Below are positions 52,487 through 60,392 of a stretch of 64,000 bases of DNA, piece by piece (position 1 is the first letter of the stretch; every line of letters begins with the position of its first letter). The notes beneath the pieces were generated by a model. It searched no databases and was not told the DNA's origin. It saw only the letters and a program-made list of their open reading frames with translations. Made by a program: the position numbers and the translations under genes. The stretch is from positions 186,001 through 250,000 of the forward strand of contig JACCES010000005.1 in the NCBI GenBank assembly GCA_013416455.1. The letters are read 5' to 3'. Source of the stretch: Alcaligenaceae bacterium. GTDB taxonomy: Bacteria > Pseudomonadota > Gammaproteobacteria > Burkholderiales > Burkholderiaceae_B.

Positions 52487-53283
52487 TGCTCGTCCTCCGG
52501 GCCCCGCGGCCGCATGTGCGCCGTGGCATCGTCTTCTATGCGATGCCAGATCTCGGCCGCCATGGGGCGGCGCGCTTCTTCGAGAATGTGGCCGACCAGG
52601 CCGACGGCGCGCGCCATGACGCCCAGACCGCGGCAGATCTTCCAGTCGAATCCCATTTCGCAGCACAGGGCGCCGATGGCGCCGGTGGCGTTCATGGGCA
52701 GGACCTTGCCGCTGGCGTTGCCGGCTTCCGTGGCGACGGCATCCATCAGCCGCACATAGGGGCCATGGAAGCCGTTTTCCTGCGCGAGCGCCTTCAGGCG
52801 CGGCGTGCGCGGGTCGATCGGTTTGTGGAAGGGGTGGCCGATGCCGGGGATGATCCGGCCCTGTTCGCGGTAGGACTCCACCACGGGGCGGGCCAGTGCG
52901 GCGAAGTCGGCATCCGCGTCCGGCTCGGGCATGGCATCCTTCAGCATTCTGGCGGCGCCTTCTATGCTGCCGACGAACACGGTGCCCAGGCCATTGAGGC
53001 CGGCCGCCACGGCCCCCTGCAGCGATTCCGGCGCGCCGAGGTAGGTCAGGCGGGCCACCAGCGCACTGGGCGTGATGCCATGTTCCACCAGGGTGACCAC
53101 CATGGCGTTGAACATGCGGGATTCGGCCGGTGTGGGAAACCGGCCGGTGAGCTCCAGGAAACCCATGTCGCCCAGGTTGAGATGGCCCAGGATGTCGTTG
53201 GTGAAATCTTTCCCGAACAATGTGATGCTGGAAGCGTCGCTCCAGCCGATGTCGGTGCGTAATTCTTTCTGCTTGCGCGTCAT
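52483..53283 (-). CDS. Citryl-CoA lyase (citrate-synthase-like)
   Basis: A 266-residue protein of the citrate-synthase fold family, too short for a full citrate synthase and typical of stand-alone citryl-CoA lyases. GIGHPFHKPIDPRTPRL carries the GxGH motif with the key histidine of the oxaloacetate site. It would cleave or form a citryl-CoA-like 3-hydroxyacyl-CoA, releasing acetyl-CoA plus an oxoacid, in the same role that CitE-like lyase plays in the MarR operon. ATG 53283 follows GGAGG; the ATG at 53304 and frame start at 53343 are less likely. Promoter has LysR-type dyad O3. Confidence 0.87.
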   Translation of the reverse strand: MTRKQKELRTDIGWSDASSITLFGKDFTNDILGHLNLGDMGFLELTGRFPTPAESRMFNAMVVTLVEHGITPSALVARLTYLGAPESLQGAVAAGLNGLGTVFVGSIEGAARMLKDAMPEPDADADFAALARPVVESYREQGRIIPGIGHPFHKPIDPRTPRLKALAQENGFHGPYVRLMDAVATEAGNASGKVLPMNATGAIGALCCEMGFDWKICRGLGVMARAVGLVGHILEEARRPMAAEIWHRIEDDATAHMRPRGPEDEQ

Positions 53284-53347
53284 TGCTGCCTCCGTTCTTT
53301 TCATCGCGCCGAAAATCCTAGCATCGGGAGCGCGCCGCAACAATTAA

Positions 53348-53366
53348 AATGATCTGACGGATTGTT
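53348..53366. promoter_or_regulatory. LysR-type dyad O3: AATGATC-TGACG-GATTGTT
   Basis: Imperfect 7-5-7 dyad 65-83 bp before the citryl-CoA lyase start. It matches O1, O2 and O4 in form AANNATC-N5-GRTTNTT. Candidate site of the adjacent LysR regulator. Confidence 0.6.
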
Positions 53367-53409
53367 CAGACAAAAGAAGCGGATTCGCAGTGCCGGATCG
53401 TTTTGCCGG

Positions 53410-54321
53410 CTAAGCGCGGGGCTCGGCGGCCGAGAGCTCCGCCGAAACCAGGGGCACGCATATATCGATGAAGCGCATGGCCGCCGGCGACAGCGAATGG
53501 CCGCGAATCTTCACGATCGCAATGCTGCGCTTCAGTGACGGCCGGACGATGCGCAGGGCCTTGATGGTGGAGGCGCCCCGGGGCACCGCAATGGCGGGAA
53601 GAATGCCCACGCCCAGGCCGGCTTCGATCATGGCTATGACGGTGTTGACGTGGGTGAATTCGTAGCTCAGATCGAGGGACAGCCTGTCTTTCTGCGCGGC
53701 CTCCAGCAAGTATGCGCGCACATGCGAGGCATTGAATGCCATCAAGCGTATTTTCGATAATTCCCGAAAGGAAATCGCCCGTTTCCCCGCCAGTTTGTGA
53801 TCGGCCGGGAATACCGCGACATAGTCGTCGTCGAACAGCGGCTGGTACTCGAACTCGGTGGGCGCGTCGGGCCGCAGGCCGATGCCGAAATCCACTTCGC
53901 GCTTTCGTATGGCGGTGAGAAGGTCAGGCTGCGACATTTCGCGCACTTTGATCATGATGCCGGGAAAATCCCGGGAAAACCGCGTCAGTATCGGGGGCAG
54001 CAGAGCGCCGGCGATCGTGGGCACACAGGCAAAGGACAGATTCCCCTGGTGCAGGTCGGCCACACGCTGGATCCGTTCGAATGCGGCATCGAGCTCCGCG
54101 ATGGCCTTGCGCGCGCTGATCATGAGCAGTTCGCCATCCGGCGTGAGTTCGACCCTGCGCGTGGTGCGGTGAAACAGCGCCACGCCCAGACGTTCTTCGA
54201 GCTGCTTGATCTGCATGCTGACGGCGGGCAGGGACAGATGCACCTGCGTACTGGCTTCACGGAAACTGGAGTTCTCCGCGACCGCAAGGAAAGTGGAGAG
54301 CTGATTGAAATTCATTTTCAT
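53410..54321 (-). CDS. LysR-family transcriptional regulator
   Basis: A 303-residue LysR protein: HTH FLAVAENSSFREASTQVHLSLPAVSMQIKQLEERLGVALFHRT (residues about 9-52) and an effector domain. It lies between the citryl-CoA lyase operon (same strand) and the ECH/CaiB/CaiB/MaoC operon (plus strand). Four copies of one dyad, including a perfect one at 54332-54350 just 11 bp before this ATG, suggest that it controls itself, both flanking operons and the Bug gene at 59469. A G14 tract 72-85 bp upstream of the ATG could alter its promoter. ATG 54321 after CAGGT; ATG 54315 also possible. Confidence 0.9.
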   Translation of the reverse strand: MKMNFNQLSTFLAVAENSSFREASTQVHLSLPAVSMQIKQLEERLGVALFHRTTRRVELTPDGELLMISARKAIAELDAAFERIQRVADLHQGNLSFACVPTIAGALLPPILTRFSRDFPGIMIKVREMSQPDLLTAIRKREVDFGIGLRPDAPTEFEYQPLFDDDYVAVFPADHKLAGKRAISFRELSKIRLMAFNASHVRAYLLEAAQKDRLSLDLSYEFTHVNTVIAMIEAGLGVGILPAIAVPRGASTIKALRIVRPSLKRSIAIVKIRGHSLSPAAMRFIDICVPLVSAELSAAEPRA

Positions 54322-54331
54322 TTTTTACCTG

Positions 54332-54350
54332 AACAATCCGGGTGATTGTT
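54332..54350. promoter_or_regulatory. LysR-type dyad O1: AACAATC-CGGGT-GATTGTT
   Basis: Perfect 7-5-7 inverted repeat, 11-29 bp before the lysR ATG, consistent with autoregulation. Confidence 0.65.
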
Positions 54351-54392
54351 TATGAATCCATGAACGTGACGCCATCCTAGCACGGAAGATTC

Positions 54393-54406
54393 GGGGGGGG
54401 GGGGGG
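54393..54406. repeat. Homopolymeric G14 tract upstream of lysR
   Basis: Fourteen consecutive G residues, the only such run in the window. In Bordetella, poly-C tracts of this size in promoters (fim genes) change length by slippage and switch expression. It lies 72-85 bp before the lysR start, i.e. plausible promoter distance. Confidence 0.85.
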
Positions 54407-54447
54407 CGGATGCCGGGACTCCCCGGACGCGGGATGAAGACGTTTCC

Positions 54448-54616
54448 TTAAGGATGCTCTGAACAATTCGAGCGGTAAGCAGGCGCCCTGGTTCGGAATG
54501 AGATGCAAGGCGCAAAGCGCAGCGATAGCCGTTGCTATCGCGAGCATTTGCAACGCGGCAGATCGCCCGAATCCAGGGATGCATGCGGCGCGGTGAATTG
54601 TTCAGAGCATCCTTAA
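54448..54616. repeat. MITE-like element B, full copy (169 bp)
   Basis: Terminal inverted repeats of 22 bp: left end TTAAGGATGCTCTGAACAAT (54448 onward), right end ATTGTTCAGAGCATCCTTAA (54597-54616). Interior (CGATAGCCG-TTGC-tatcg palindromes, GCATTTGCAACGCGGCAGAT) is shared, reversed, with 42577-42739. It separates lysR from the ECH operon; its right end abuts dyad O2. Confidence 0.85.
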
Positions 54617-54633
54617 TAATCGTTCAGATTATT
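54615..54633. promoter_or_regulatory. LysR-type dyad O2: AATAATC-GTTCA-GATTATT
   Basis: Perfect 7-5-7 inverted repeat, 63-81 bp before the ECH start. The strongest copy in the family. It overlaps the last two bases of the repeat element, so insertion of the element did not destroy it. Confidence 0.65.
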
Positions 54634-54695
54634 CTACTTGTTGCCCCTCCGCCGCACTCTTAATATGGGCGCTATCGAAAACAAAGGAGTGCGCC

Positions 54696-55472
54696 TTGTC
54701 CGACATCATCCGATACGAAGTCCGGGACGGCATCGCCGAGATTCTGCTGGACAGCCCGCCGGTCAATGGCATTACCGATGAAATGCTGGATACGCTGATG
54801 GCCTGCCTCGGGCGGGCCGGGGGCGATGCCGGCGTCCGCGCGATCATCCTGGGCAGTACCGTGCCCGGCCTGTTCTGCGGCGGGCTCGACCTGAAGAAAT
54901 TCCGCACCGGTTCTCCGGCCGAGGTGCATGGCATCGTCGACAAGCTGTATTTTCAGCTGCACGCGCTGCAGGCCAGTCTGCCCAAGCCGGTCATCGCCGC
55001 GATCAGCGGCGCCGTCCGGGGCGGCGGCATGTCGATCGCGATCACCTGTGACATGATCGTGGCGGCCGACGATGCCACCTTCGGCTACCCCGAGATGGAG
55101 ATCGGCCTGCTGCCTGCGATCCACTACCATCATCTGCCGCGCATCGTCGGCCGCTATCGCGCCTTCGATCTGCTGTTCACCGGACGCGAGTTCGATGTCA
55201 AGGAAGCCATGGAACTGGGCCTGGTCAGCCGCAGCGCTCCCCAGGCGGAACTGCTCGACCGGGCGCGCGAACTGGCCTCCATTTTCGCGCGCAAGTCGCC
55301 GGAGCTGATGCGGCTGGGCAAGTCGGCATTCGGCCGCGCCACGGACAACGGCTATCGGCAGGGGGCGGCCAGCGCGGTGGACCTCGTGTCCACCGTGTTC
55401 GGAACCTCCGATTGCGCTGAAGGGCTGCTCGCCTTCGTCGAGAAGCGCAGGCCGCGGTGGGGCGGGGCATGA
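54696..55472 (+). CDS. Enoyl-CoA hydratase/isomerase family protein
   Basis: A 258-residue crotonase with the oxyanion loop FCGGLDLKKF and the catalytic-region GYPEMEIGLLPAIHYHHLPRIVG. TTG start at 54696 after AAAGGAG. It is the first gene of the operon with two CaiB-type transferases and a MaoC hydratase, giving two enoyl-CoA hydratases in one operon as in the MarR-controlled block. Its TGA overlaps the next ATG. The double-bond substrate is not determinable here. Confidence 0.86.
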   Translation: MSDIIRYEVRDGIAEILLDSPPVNGITDEMLDTLMACLGRAGGDAGVRAIILGSTVPGLFCGGLDLKKFRTGSPAEVHGIVDKLYFQLHALQASLPKPVIAAISGAVRGGGMSIAITCDMIVAADDATFGYPEMEIGLLPAIHYHHLPRIVGRYRAFDLLFTGREFDVKEAMELGLVSRSAPQAELLDRARELASIFARKSPELMRLGKSAFGRATDNGYRQGAASAVDLVSTVFGTSDCAEGLLAFVEKRRPRWGGA

Positions 55473-56659
55473 TGCCGCTCGCCGCCCTGCATGGGTTGCG
55501 GGTACTGGATCTGTCGCGGGTGCTGGCGGGGCCGATGGCGGCGCAGATTCTTGCCGATCTGGGGGCCGACGTCATCAAGATCGAGCGCCCGGGCAGGGGG
55601 GACGACAGCCGGGAGTGGGCGCCTCCCATGATGGTGCCGGAGCCGCGTTCGCCCCTGGACGAATCCGTCTATTTCTGGACCTGCAATCGCGGCAAGCGGT
55701 CGGCCACCGTGGATATCGCCTCCGCGGAAGGGCAGGCGCTGGTGGTGCGCCTGGCGCGCGACGCCGATGTGGTCATCGAGAATTACAAGGCCGGCACGCT
55801 GGCCCGCTACGGCCTGGATTACGAGAGCCTGCAGGCGGTGAATCCGCGCCTGGTGTATTGCTCGATCACGGGCTTCGGCCAGACCGGGCCTTATAGCGAC
55901 CGCGCCGGCTATGACACTATCATCCAGGCGCTCGGGGGGCTGATGAGCATCACCGGGAATCCCGACGGCGCGCCGGGCGGCGGCCCCCGCAAATCGGGCC
56001 TGGCGGTGGTCGATCAGATGACCGCCCTGTATTCGGCCGTCGCCATCCTCGCGGCGCTGCAGGAGCGGCAGGTATCCGGCCGGGGCCAGCAGATCGACAT
56101 GTCGCTGCTGGACGTCCAGGTGGCCGCGCTCACCAACATCGGCATGAATTACCTGGCCAGCGGCATGGTGCCGCGCAGGATGGGCAACCGGCTGGGCACC
56201 GTCTACCCCAGCGATAATTTCCGATGCAGCGATGGCGACCTGATGCTGATCGTCGGCAACGACATGCAGTTCCGCCGGTTCTGCGAAGTGATGGGGCTGC
56301 CGGAGCTGGCCGCCGACCCGCGCTTTGCGCGCAACGCCGACCGTCTGGCCCATGTGGCGGAACTCGAACCCCTGCTGCGCGAGGCCTTTGCCCATAGAAA
56401 GGTGGCCGAGTGCGAGACCCTGCTTTCCGCGGCGGGCGTGCCGGCGGCGCCGATCAATGATATCGGGCAGGTGTTCGAAGACCCGCAGGTGCTTGCCCGG
56501 GGGGTGCTGCGGGAAGTCGCAAGGCCCGACGGCACGGTGTCGCGCATGCTGGGCAGCCCGATCCGCATGTCCCGCTCGCCGCTGCGGGACGGCCGACCCC
56601 CGCCTCGTCTGGGCGAGCACACCGCCGAGGTCCAGGGCGGGTGGCCGTCGGCATCCTGA
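55469..56659 (+). CDS. CaiB/BaiF (class III) CoA-transferase, first of a pair
   Basis: A 396-residue family III CoA-transferase: LRVLDLSRVLAGPMAAQILADLGADVIKIE start and SGLAVVDQMTALYSAV with the catalytic aspartate. ATG 55469 overlaps the ECH stop in ATGATG, so translation is coupled. The next CaiB gene is a distinct sequence (only the general motifs are shared), so the two could use different donor/acceptor acids or form a hetero-oligomer. Confidence 0.88.
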   Translation: MMPLAALHGLRVLDLSRVLAGPMAAQILADLGADVIKIERPGRGDDSREWAPPMMVPEPRSPLDESVYFWTCNRGKRSATVDIASAEGQALVVRLARDADVVIENYKAGTLARYGLDYESLQAVNPRLVYCSITGFGQTGPYSDRAGYDTIIQALGGLMSITGNPDGAPGGGPRKSGLAVVDQMTALYSAVAILAALQERQVSGRGQQIDMSLLDVQVAALTNIGMNYLASGMVPRRMGNRLGTVYPSDNFRCSDGDLMLIVGNDMQFRRFCEVMGLPELAADPRFARNADRLAHVAELEPLLREAFAHRKVAECETLLSAAGVPAAPINDIGQVFEDPQVLARGVLREVARPDGTVSRMLGSPIRMSRSPLRDGRPPPRLGEHTAEVQGGWPSAS

Positions 56660-56761
56660 TCAACGACCCGTATTGCCGTATCATTGGACGGAGAGCCGGA
56701 TAAAGGCCGAACCGGGCGTTTCCCCGACGCCCGCTGAAGAATTCCCACACTGGAGACGCAA

Positions 56762-57955
56762 TTGAAGCCGCTCAGAAACATCAAGGTTCTGGACTTGAGC
56801 AAGGTGATTGCGGGCCCGCTGTGCGCCCAGTATCTGGGTGAGCTCGGCGCGGATGTGATCAAGGTCGAGGCGCCGGGCACCGGCGACGACACACGATTAT
56901 GGCAGCCGCAGGACCAAGGCATTTCCGCCACCTTCCTGTCTGTCAATCACAACAAGCGCAGCCTGACCCTGGACCTCAAGAACCCGCAGGCATTGACCGT
57001 AGTGCGGCGCCTGGCGGCGCAGGCGGACATCGTTCTCCAGGGTTTCGGCGGCGGGGCCGCGGAGCGGCTCGGCGTGGATTACGAATCGCTGAGGAAGCTC
57101 AATGAACGCCTGATCTACTGTGAAATTTCAGGATATGGGCGCGAGGGCCCGAAGGGCAAGGACCCGGGATACGACGTCATGCTTCAGGCCTTCAGCGGCA
57201 TGCTGGCCACCATGGGCGACGAGAGCGGGGGGTTCGCGCGGGCCAGCTTTTCTCCCGTCGACGTGTCCACGGCCATTTACGGGTTCAGCGGCATCCTTGC
57301 CGCTCTGCTGGAGCGCGGCAACACGGGCAAGGGGGCCTATCTGGAAGTGTCCTTGCTCGACTCGGCCCTGGGCCTGATGACCTATCCCGTCCAGAACTTC
57401 CTGCGCAGCGGCAAACTGCCCCGCCGGATGGGTACGGCGCATCCGGCCATGACGCCTTATCAGGCCTTCGATGCCAAGGACGGGCCAATGATGCTGGGTG
57501 TGGGCAACGAGGCGCAATGGCGTCGTCTGTGCGAAGCGATGGGGCTGCACGATGTCGTCGATCACCCCGATTTCGCGACCAACGCCGACCGTGTCGCCAA
57601 CCGGGACCGCATCGTGGCCATCGTGCAGGAGCGCGTCGCGCAAAAGACCGTGCAGGAATGGCTGACCCTGCTGGAAGCCGCCGGCCTTCCCTGTTCCGCC
57701 ATTCATACGCTGGACCAGGCCCTGGCGCATCCGCAGGTGGCCTCCCGCAAGCTGATGGTCGAGAGCGAGCATCCCGTGCTCGGGGGCATCCGGAACATCG
57801 GTTTGCCGGTGCGTTTCGACGGCGAGGCGCGGGCGGCGTCGCGCACCCCCCCTCTGCTGGGGGAGCACAATATAGAGATTTTGCGTGAAGCCGGATATTC
57901 CCGGGCGGAGATAGACGCGCTTCATTCCGCGGGGGCCCTGGGGCCTGTCGCATGA
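56762..57955 (+). CDS. CaiB/BaiF (class III) CoA-transferase, second of a pair
   Basis: A 397-residue family III CoA-transferase: IKVLDLSKVIAGPLCAQYLGELGADVIKVE, VNHNKRSLTLDLK, and SPVDVSTAIYGFSG with the catalytic Asp. It resembles the CaiB gene at 37052 (shared VNxNKRS and DVx/DQAT layout) more than its neighbour at 55469. TTG start at 56762 with GGAGACGCA upstream. Its TGA overlaps the MaoC ATG by 4 bp. Confidence 0.88.
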   Translation: MKPLRNIKVLDLSKVIAGPLCAQYLGELGADVIKVEAPGTGDDTRLWQPQDQGISATFLSVNHNKRSLTLDLKNPQALTVVRRLAAQADIVLQGFGGGAAERLGVDYESLRKLNERLIYCEISGYGREGPKGKDPGYDVMLQAFSGMLATMGDESGGFARASFSPVDVSTAIYGFSGILAALLERGNTGKGAYLEVSLLDSALGLMTYPVQNFLRSGKLPRRMGTAHPAMTPYQAFDAKDGPMMLGVGNEAQWRRLCEAMGLHDVVDHPDFATNADRVANRDRIVAIVQERVAQKTVQEWLTLLEAAGLPCSAIHTLDQALAHPQVASRKLMVESEHPVLGGIRNIGLPVRFDGEARAASRTPPLLGEHNIEILREAGYSRAEIDALHSAGALGPVA

Positions 57956-58461
57956 ACCTCATGACAGATGAAAACATGACTCAAGAACATTCTTTTGACC
58001 CTCGACAACACCGCATGGTGGAAACAAAATGGTTCGAAGACTTCGAAATAGGCGAGCGTTTCGTGCTTCCTTCGCGCACGATGACGGAAGGCATATTCGC
58101 CGCTTTCCAGATGGCGAGCGGCGATAATCATCCTGTGCATTACGATGTCGAATACTGCCGAGCCCGGGGCATGCCGCACATGCTTGCGCATGGTTTCCAA
58201 GTGCTGGCGCAGACCTGTGGCGGTTCAGGCTTTTTCGCCTACTACGTCGAGGATTCCCTGAAAGGGTTCATTGAGCAGAGCAGCCGTTTTCTGGGAATGG
58301 TATTCGTGGGGGATACCTTGTACCCGGCCCTGGAGGTCGTTGAGCTGACCCCGAACAGGACGACGGGGGTATTGAACCTTAAATCCACAGTCCACAATCA
58401 GCGCGGTGAACTGGTAATGGATGGCTATCAAAAATATCTGTTGCGCAAACGGCCGGCCTGA
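57952..58461 (+). CDS. MaoC-family hydratase
   Basis: A 169-residue hot-dog-fold hydratase: FAAFQMASGDNHPVHYD (Asp/Asn and His pair of the MaoC active site) and GMPHMLAHGFQVLAQT. It should hydrate the enoyl-CoA made by the operon's pathway. The first ~25 residues are an N-terminal extension (MNLMTDENMTQEHSFDPRQH) that may not be in the fold. Last gene of the ECH/CaiB/CaiB/MaoC operon; the stop codon is inside a GC palindrome that likely ends transcription. Confidence 0.85.
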   Translation: MNLMTDENMTQEHSFDPRQHRMVETKWFEDFEIGERFVLPSRTMTEGIFAAFQMASGDNHPVHYDVEYCRARGMPHMLAHGFQVLAQTCGGSGFFAYYVEDSLKGFIEQSSRFLGMVFVGDTLYPALEVVELTPNRTTGVLNLKSTVHNQRGELVMDGYQKYLLRKRPA

Positions 58462-58472
58462 CGCGGCCGGCC
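58451..58472. terminator. GC-rich hairpin between MaoC and Bug genes
   Basis: GGCCGGCC (58451-58458) and GGCCGGCC (58465-58472) form an 8-bp stem with a TGACGC loop overlapping the MaoC stop, between convergent genes. No T run. Confidence 0.5.
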
Positions 58473-58482
58473 CCAAGCCGCC

Positions 58483-59469
58483 TCATTTAGGCTCGATACC
58501 GGCTTCCTTGATCAGGTCCAGCCATTGAGTGCGGTCGCGCTTCATGCGTTCCCTCATTTCCTGCGCCGTCATGGGGTCGAGTTCCGTCGACAGCGATTCG
58601 AGCTGCCGCTTGAAGTCGGGGGCGTTCAGCGCTTCAGTGGTGGCGGCGCCCAGTTTCGCGAGCACGGGCTCCGGGGTGCCGGCCGGCGCGACGAGGCCTA
58701 TCCAGGTCACCAGTTGAACACCCGGAAATATTTCCCCGAGTGTGGGGACGCCGGGCGCGGCCGCGCTGCGTTTTTCCCCTGAAATCGCCAGCGCGACCAG
58801 CCGCCCGGACTGGATGTGGGGAATGCCGTTGCTGACGTCGACGATTGCCGCGGGGACCTGGCCGCCGACCAGATCGGTAAGCGCCTGCGGTGTGGCCTTG
58901 TATGGCACCCCCATCAGATTGAGACCGCTCACCTTGGATAGTTGCGCCAGGGCAACCTGCGCGCTCGATGAGCCGTAGCCTATTGCCAGCGGTTCGGACT
59001 GTTTGCCCGCATGAGCGAGAAAGCCTTTGATGTCATGGGCCGGAAAGTCTGAACGCACCATCAGCATCATCGAGGTCGAGGCGAGGCCGGCTATCGGCGT
59101 GAAATCCTTCAGTGGCTCGTACGGCAACGATTTGAAGAGCCCGGCGTTGGCCGCCAGGGTCGTCGTGGATCCGACCAGCAAGGTATAGCCGTCGGAGGCC
59201 GCCCTGGCGGCGTACTGGCTGCCAACGACACCGTTCGCGCCGCCCTTGTTGTCGACGATGATGGTTTGGCCCAGGGTTTTTTGAAGTGCCTGCGCAAAAG
59301 GGCGGATCACGCTGTCCATATAGCTGCCCGGGCCATAGGGCACGACGATCGTGACCGGCTGCGAGGGGTAGTCCTGGGAGTGCGCCATGGTGGGCAGCAC
59401 GGCCGTGGCGATACCGGCGGCAATGCTGATCACGGCTTCACGCCGGGTGAAACGTTTTGTCTCCGCCAT
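58483..59469 (-). CDS. Bug/TctC-family periplasmic binding protein with a Tat-like signal
   Basis: A 328-residue Bug protein. The leader MAETKRFTRREAVISIAAGI has a twin-arginine motif (TRREAV) before the hydrophobic stretch, unlike the other Bug proteins here, so export by Tat is possible. The mature part starts DYPSQPVTIVVPYGPGSYMD. ATG 59469 follows AAGGAG. Dyad O4 is 90 bp upstream, tying it to the LysR regulon as its probable uptake protein. Confidence 0.9.
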   Translation of the reverse strand: MAETKRFTRREAVISIAAGIATAVLPTMAHSQDYPSQPVTIVVPYGPGSYMDSVIRPFAQALQKTLGQTIIVDNKGGANGVVGSQYAARAASDGYTLLVGSTTTLAANAGLFKSLPYEPLKDFTPIAGLASTSMMLMVRSDFPAHDIKGFLAHAGKQSEPLAIGYGSSSAQVALAQLSKVSGLNLMGVPYKATPQALTDLVGGQVPAAIVDVSNGIPHIQSGRLVALAISGEKRSAAAPGVPTLGEIFPGVQLVTWIGLVAPAGTPEPVLAKLGAATTEALNAPDFKRQLESLSTELDPMTAQEMRERMKRDRTQWLDLIKEAGIEPK

Positions 59470-59558
59470 GTCTGGCTCCTTGTCATAATGTCGATCACGA
59501 CTCGCTTTACCGAGCGGCATCGATGATTATGGTCAGAAGGTCTTTTCCGTACAAATCA

Positions 59559-59577
59559 AATTATCGGAATGGTTATT
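59559..59577. promoter_or_regulatory. LysR-type dyad O4: AATTATC-GGAAT-GGTTATT
   Basis: A 7-5-7 imperfect dyad (5 of 7 paired positions) 90-108 bp before the Bug start. Same form as O1-O3. The weakest of the four. Confidence 0.5.
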
Positions 59578-59620
59578 AAGAATCGCTGAATTAAGGAAGC
59601 TTTAATAATCCGGCAGGCGG

Positions 59621-60217
59621 TCAGCCGGGCAGCAGGGAATCCAGGAACGAAAGCTGGTCTTCCACGCCCAGGCCGGCGTCGAGCGTGGCGATCCGCCCGT
59701 CGATGACGGCCTCCGGGCGTTTCAGCGCCTGGGTATATTCATCCCAGTGGGCCAGTTTCCATTGATCCCGCACATCGCCCCGATCGATGATGCGCTGCTT
59801 GCGTATGCCCAGCGGCAGGTCCAGCCAGACATGGCGCAGGCGGGTATGGGCCGGCAGGCCGAGTGCTTCCGGGACGAATAGCGCGCCCGTCGCCAGTTCG
59901 CGGCTCCAGGGTCCCGGAAAGACGACGTTCGTGCCGTGCTCGATCTGGTCCCGCCCGACGCGCAGGGTGCTTTGATAGCCCAGGTCGCGGGCGACTTCCT
60001 TGAAGAAGGGGCTGTCGCGGTCGTTGGGGTCCTGGCCGTGCGCGGCCAGCAGCGGGCCCGTCCACACCTCGCTCACGACATCCTTGTCCAGCACGCACCA
60101 GGAGCGCCCGACGGCATGCTGGCGGGTCACGAAACGATGGGTGAGCCAGGATTTTCCCGTGCCGGCATGGCCGAGGATGAACAGGGCGGTGACATTGCGG
60201 GGGGTGTGAGGGTGCAT
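59621..60217 (-). CDS. P-loop ATPase/kinase-like protein
   Basis: A 198-residue AAA/P-loop NTPase of the small kinase type. Walker A GHAGTGKS lies near residues 17-24 in ALFILGHAGTGKSWLTHRF; a lid-like segment near RKQRIIDRGDVRDQWKLAHWDEY and an Asp at VLDKDVVSEVW follow. Such proteins phosphorylate small molecules or proteins; no substrate clue exists. ATG 60217 chosen because conserved sequence starts there; the frame extends to 60280 but crosses the terminator of the TonB gene. The ribosome site is poor. Confidence 0.7.
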   Translation of the reverse strand: MHPHTPRNVTALFILGHAGTGKSWLTHRFVTRQHAVGRSWCVLDKDVVSEVWTGPLLAAHGQDPNDRDSPFFKEVARDLGYQSTLRVGRDQIEHGTNVVFPGPWSRELATGALFVPEALGLPAHTRLRHVWLDLPLGIRKQRIIDRGDVRDQWKLAHWDEYTQALKRPEAVIDGRIATLDAGLGVEDQLSFLDSLLPG

Positions 60218-60276
60218 GGCGTTTGTCTGACGAAGGATGCAAGAGAGTAGCTTATTCCGATCCGCCACAGCATAAA

Positions 60277-60302
60277 GCAACGGGACCCTCGGGTCCCGTT
60301 GC
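60277..60302 (-). terminator. Rho-independent terminator of the TonB receptor gene
   Basis: GCAACGGGACCC (60277-60288), TC, GGGTCCCGTTGC (60291-60302): a perfect 12-bp stem. Read on the minus strand it is followed by TTTATG, about 90 bp after the receptor stop. Confidence 0.8.
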
Positions 60303-60392
60303 CGCAGCCCTGTTCGCCACAGGCCGCGGAGCCGTTTCTTTCTCGGCGGGGCGGGCGCCGCGTGATTGCGGCGGCGTGCCTTGCCGGCCGGG

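Noticed and set aside
59590-59620. Another full copy of element B near the P-loop gene
   Set aside because: Only TTAAGGAAGC and TTTAATAATCC pieces remain; too short to call.
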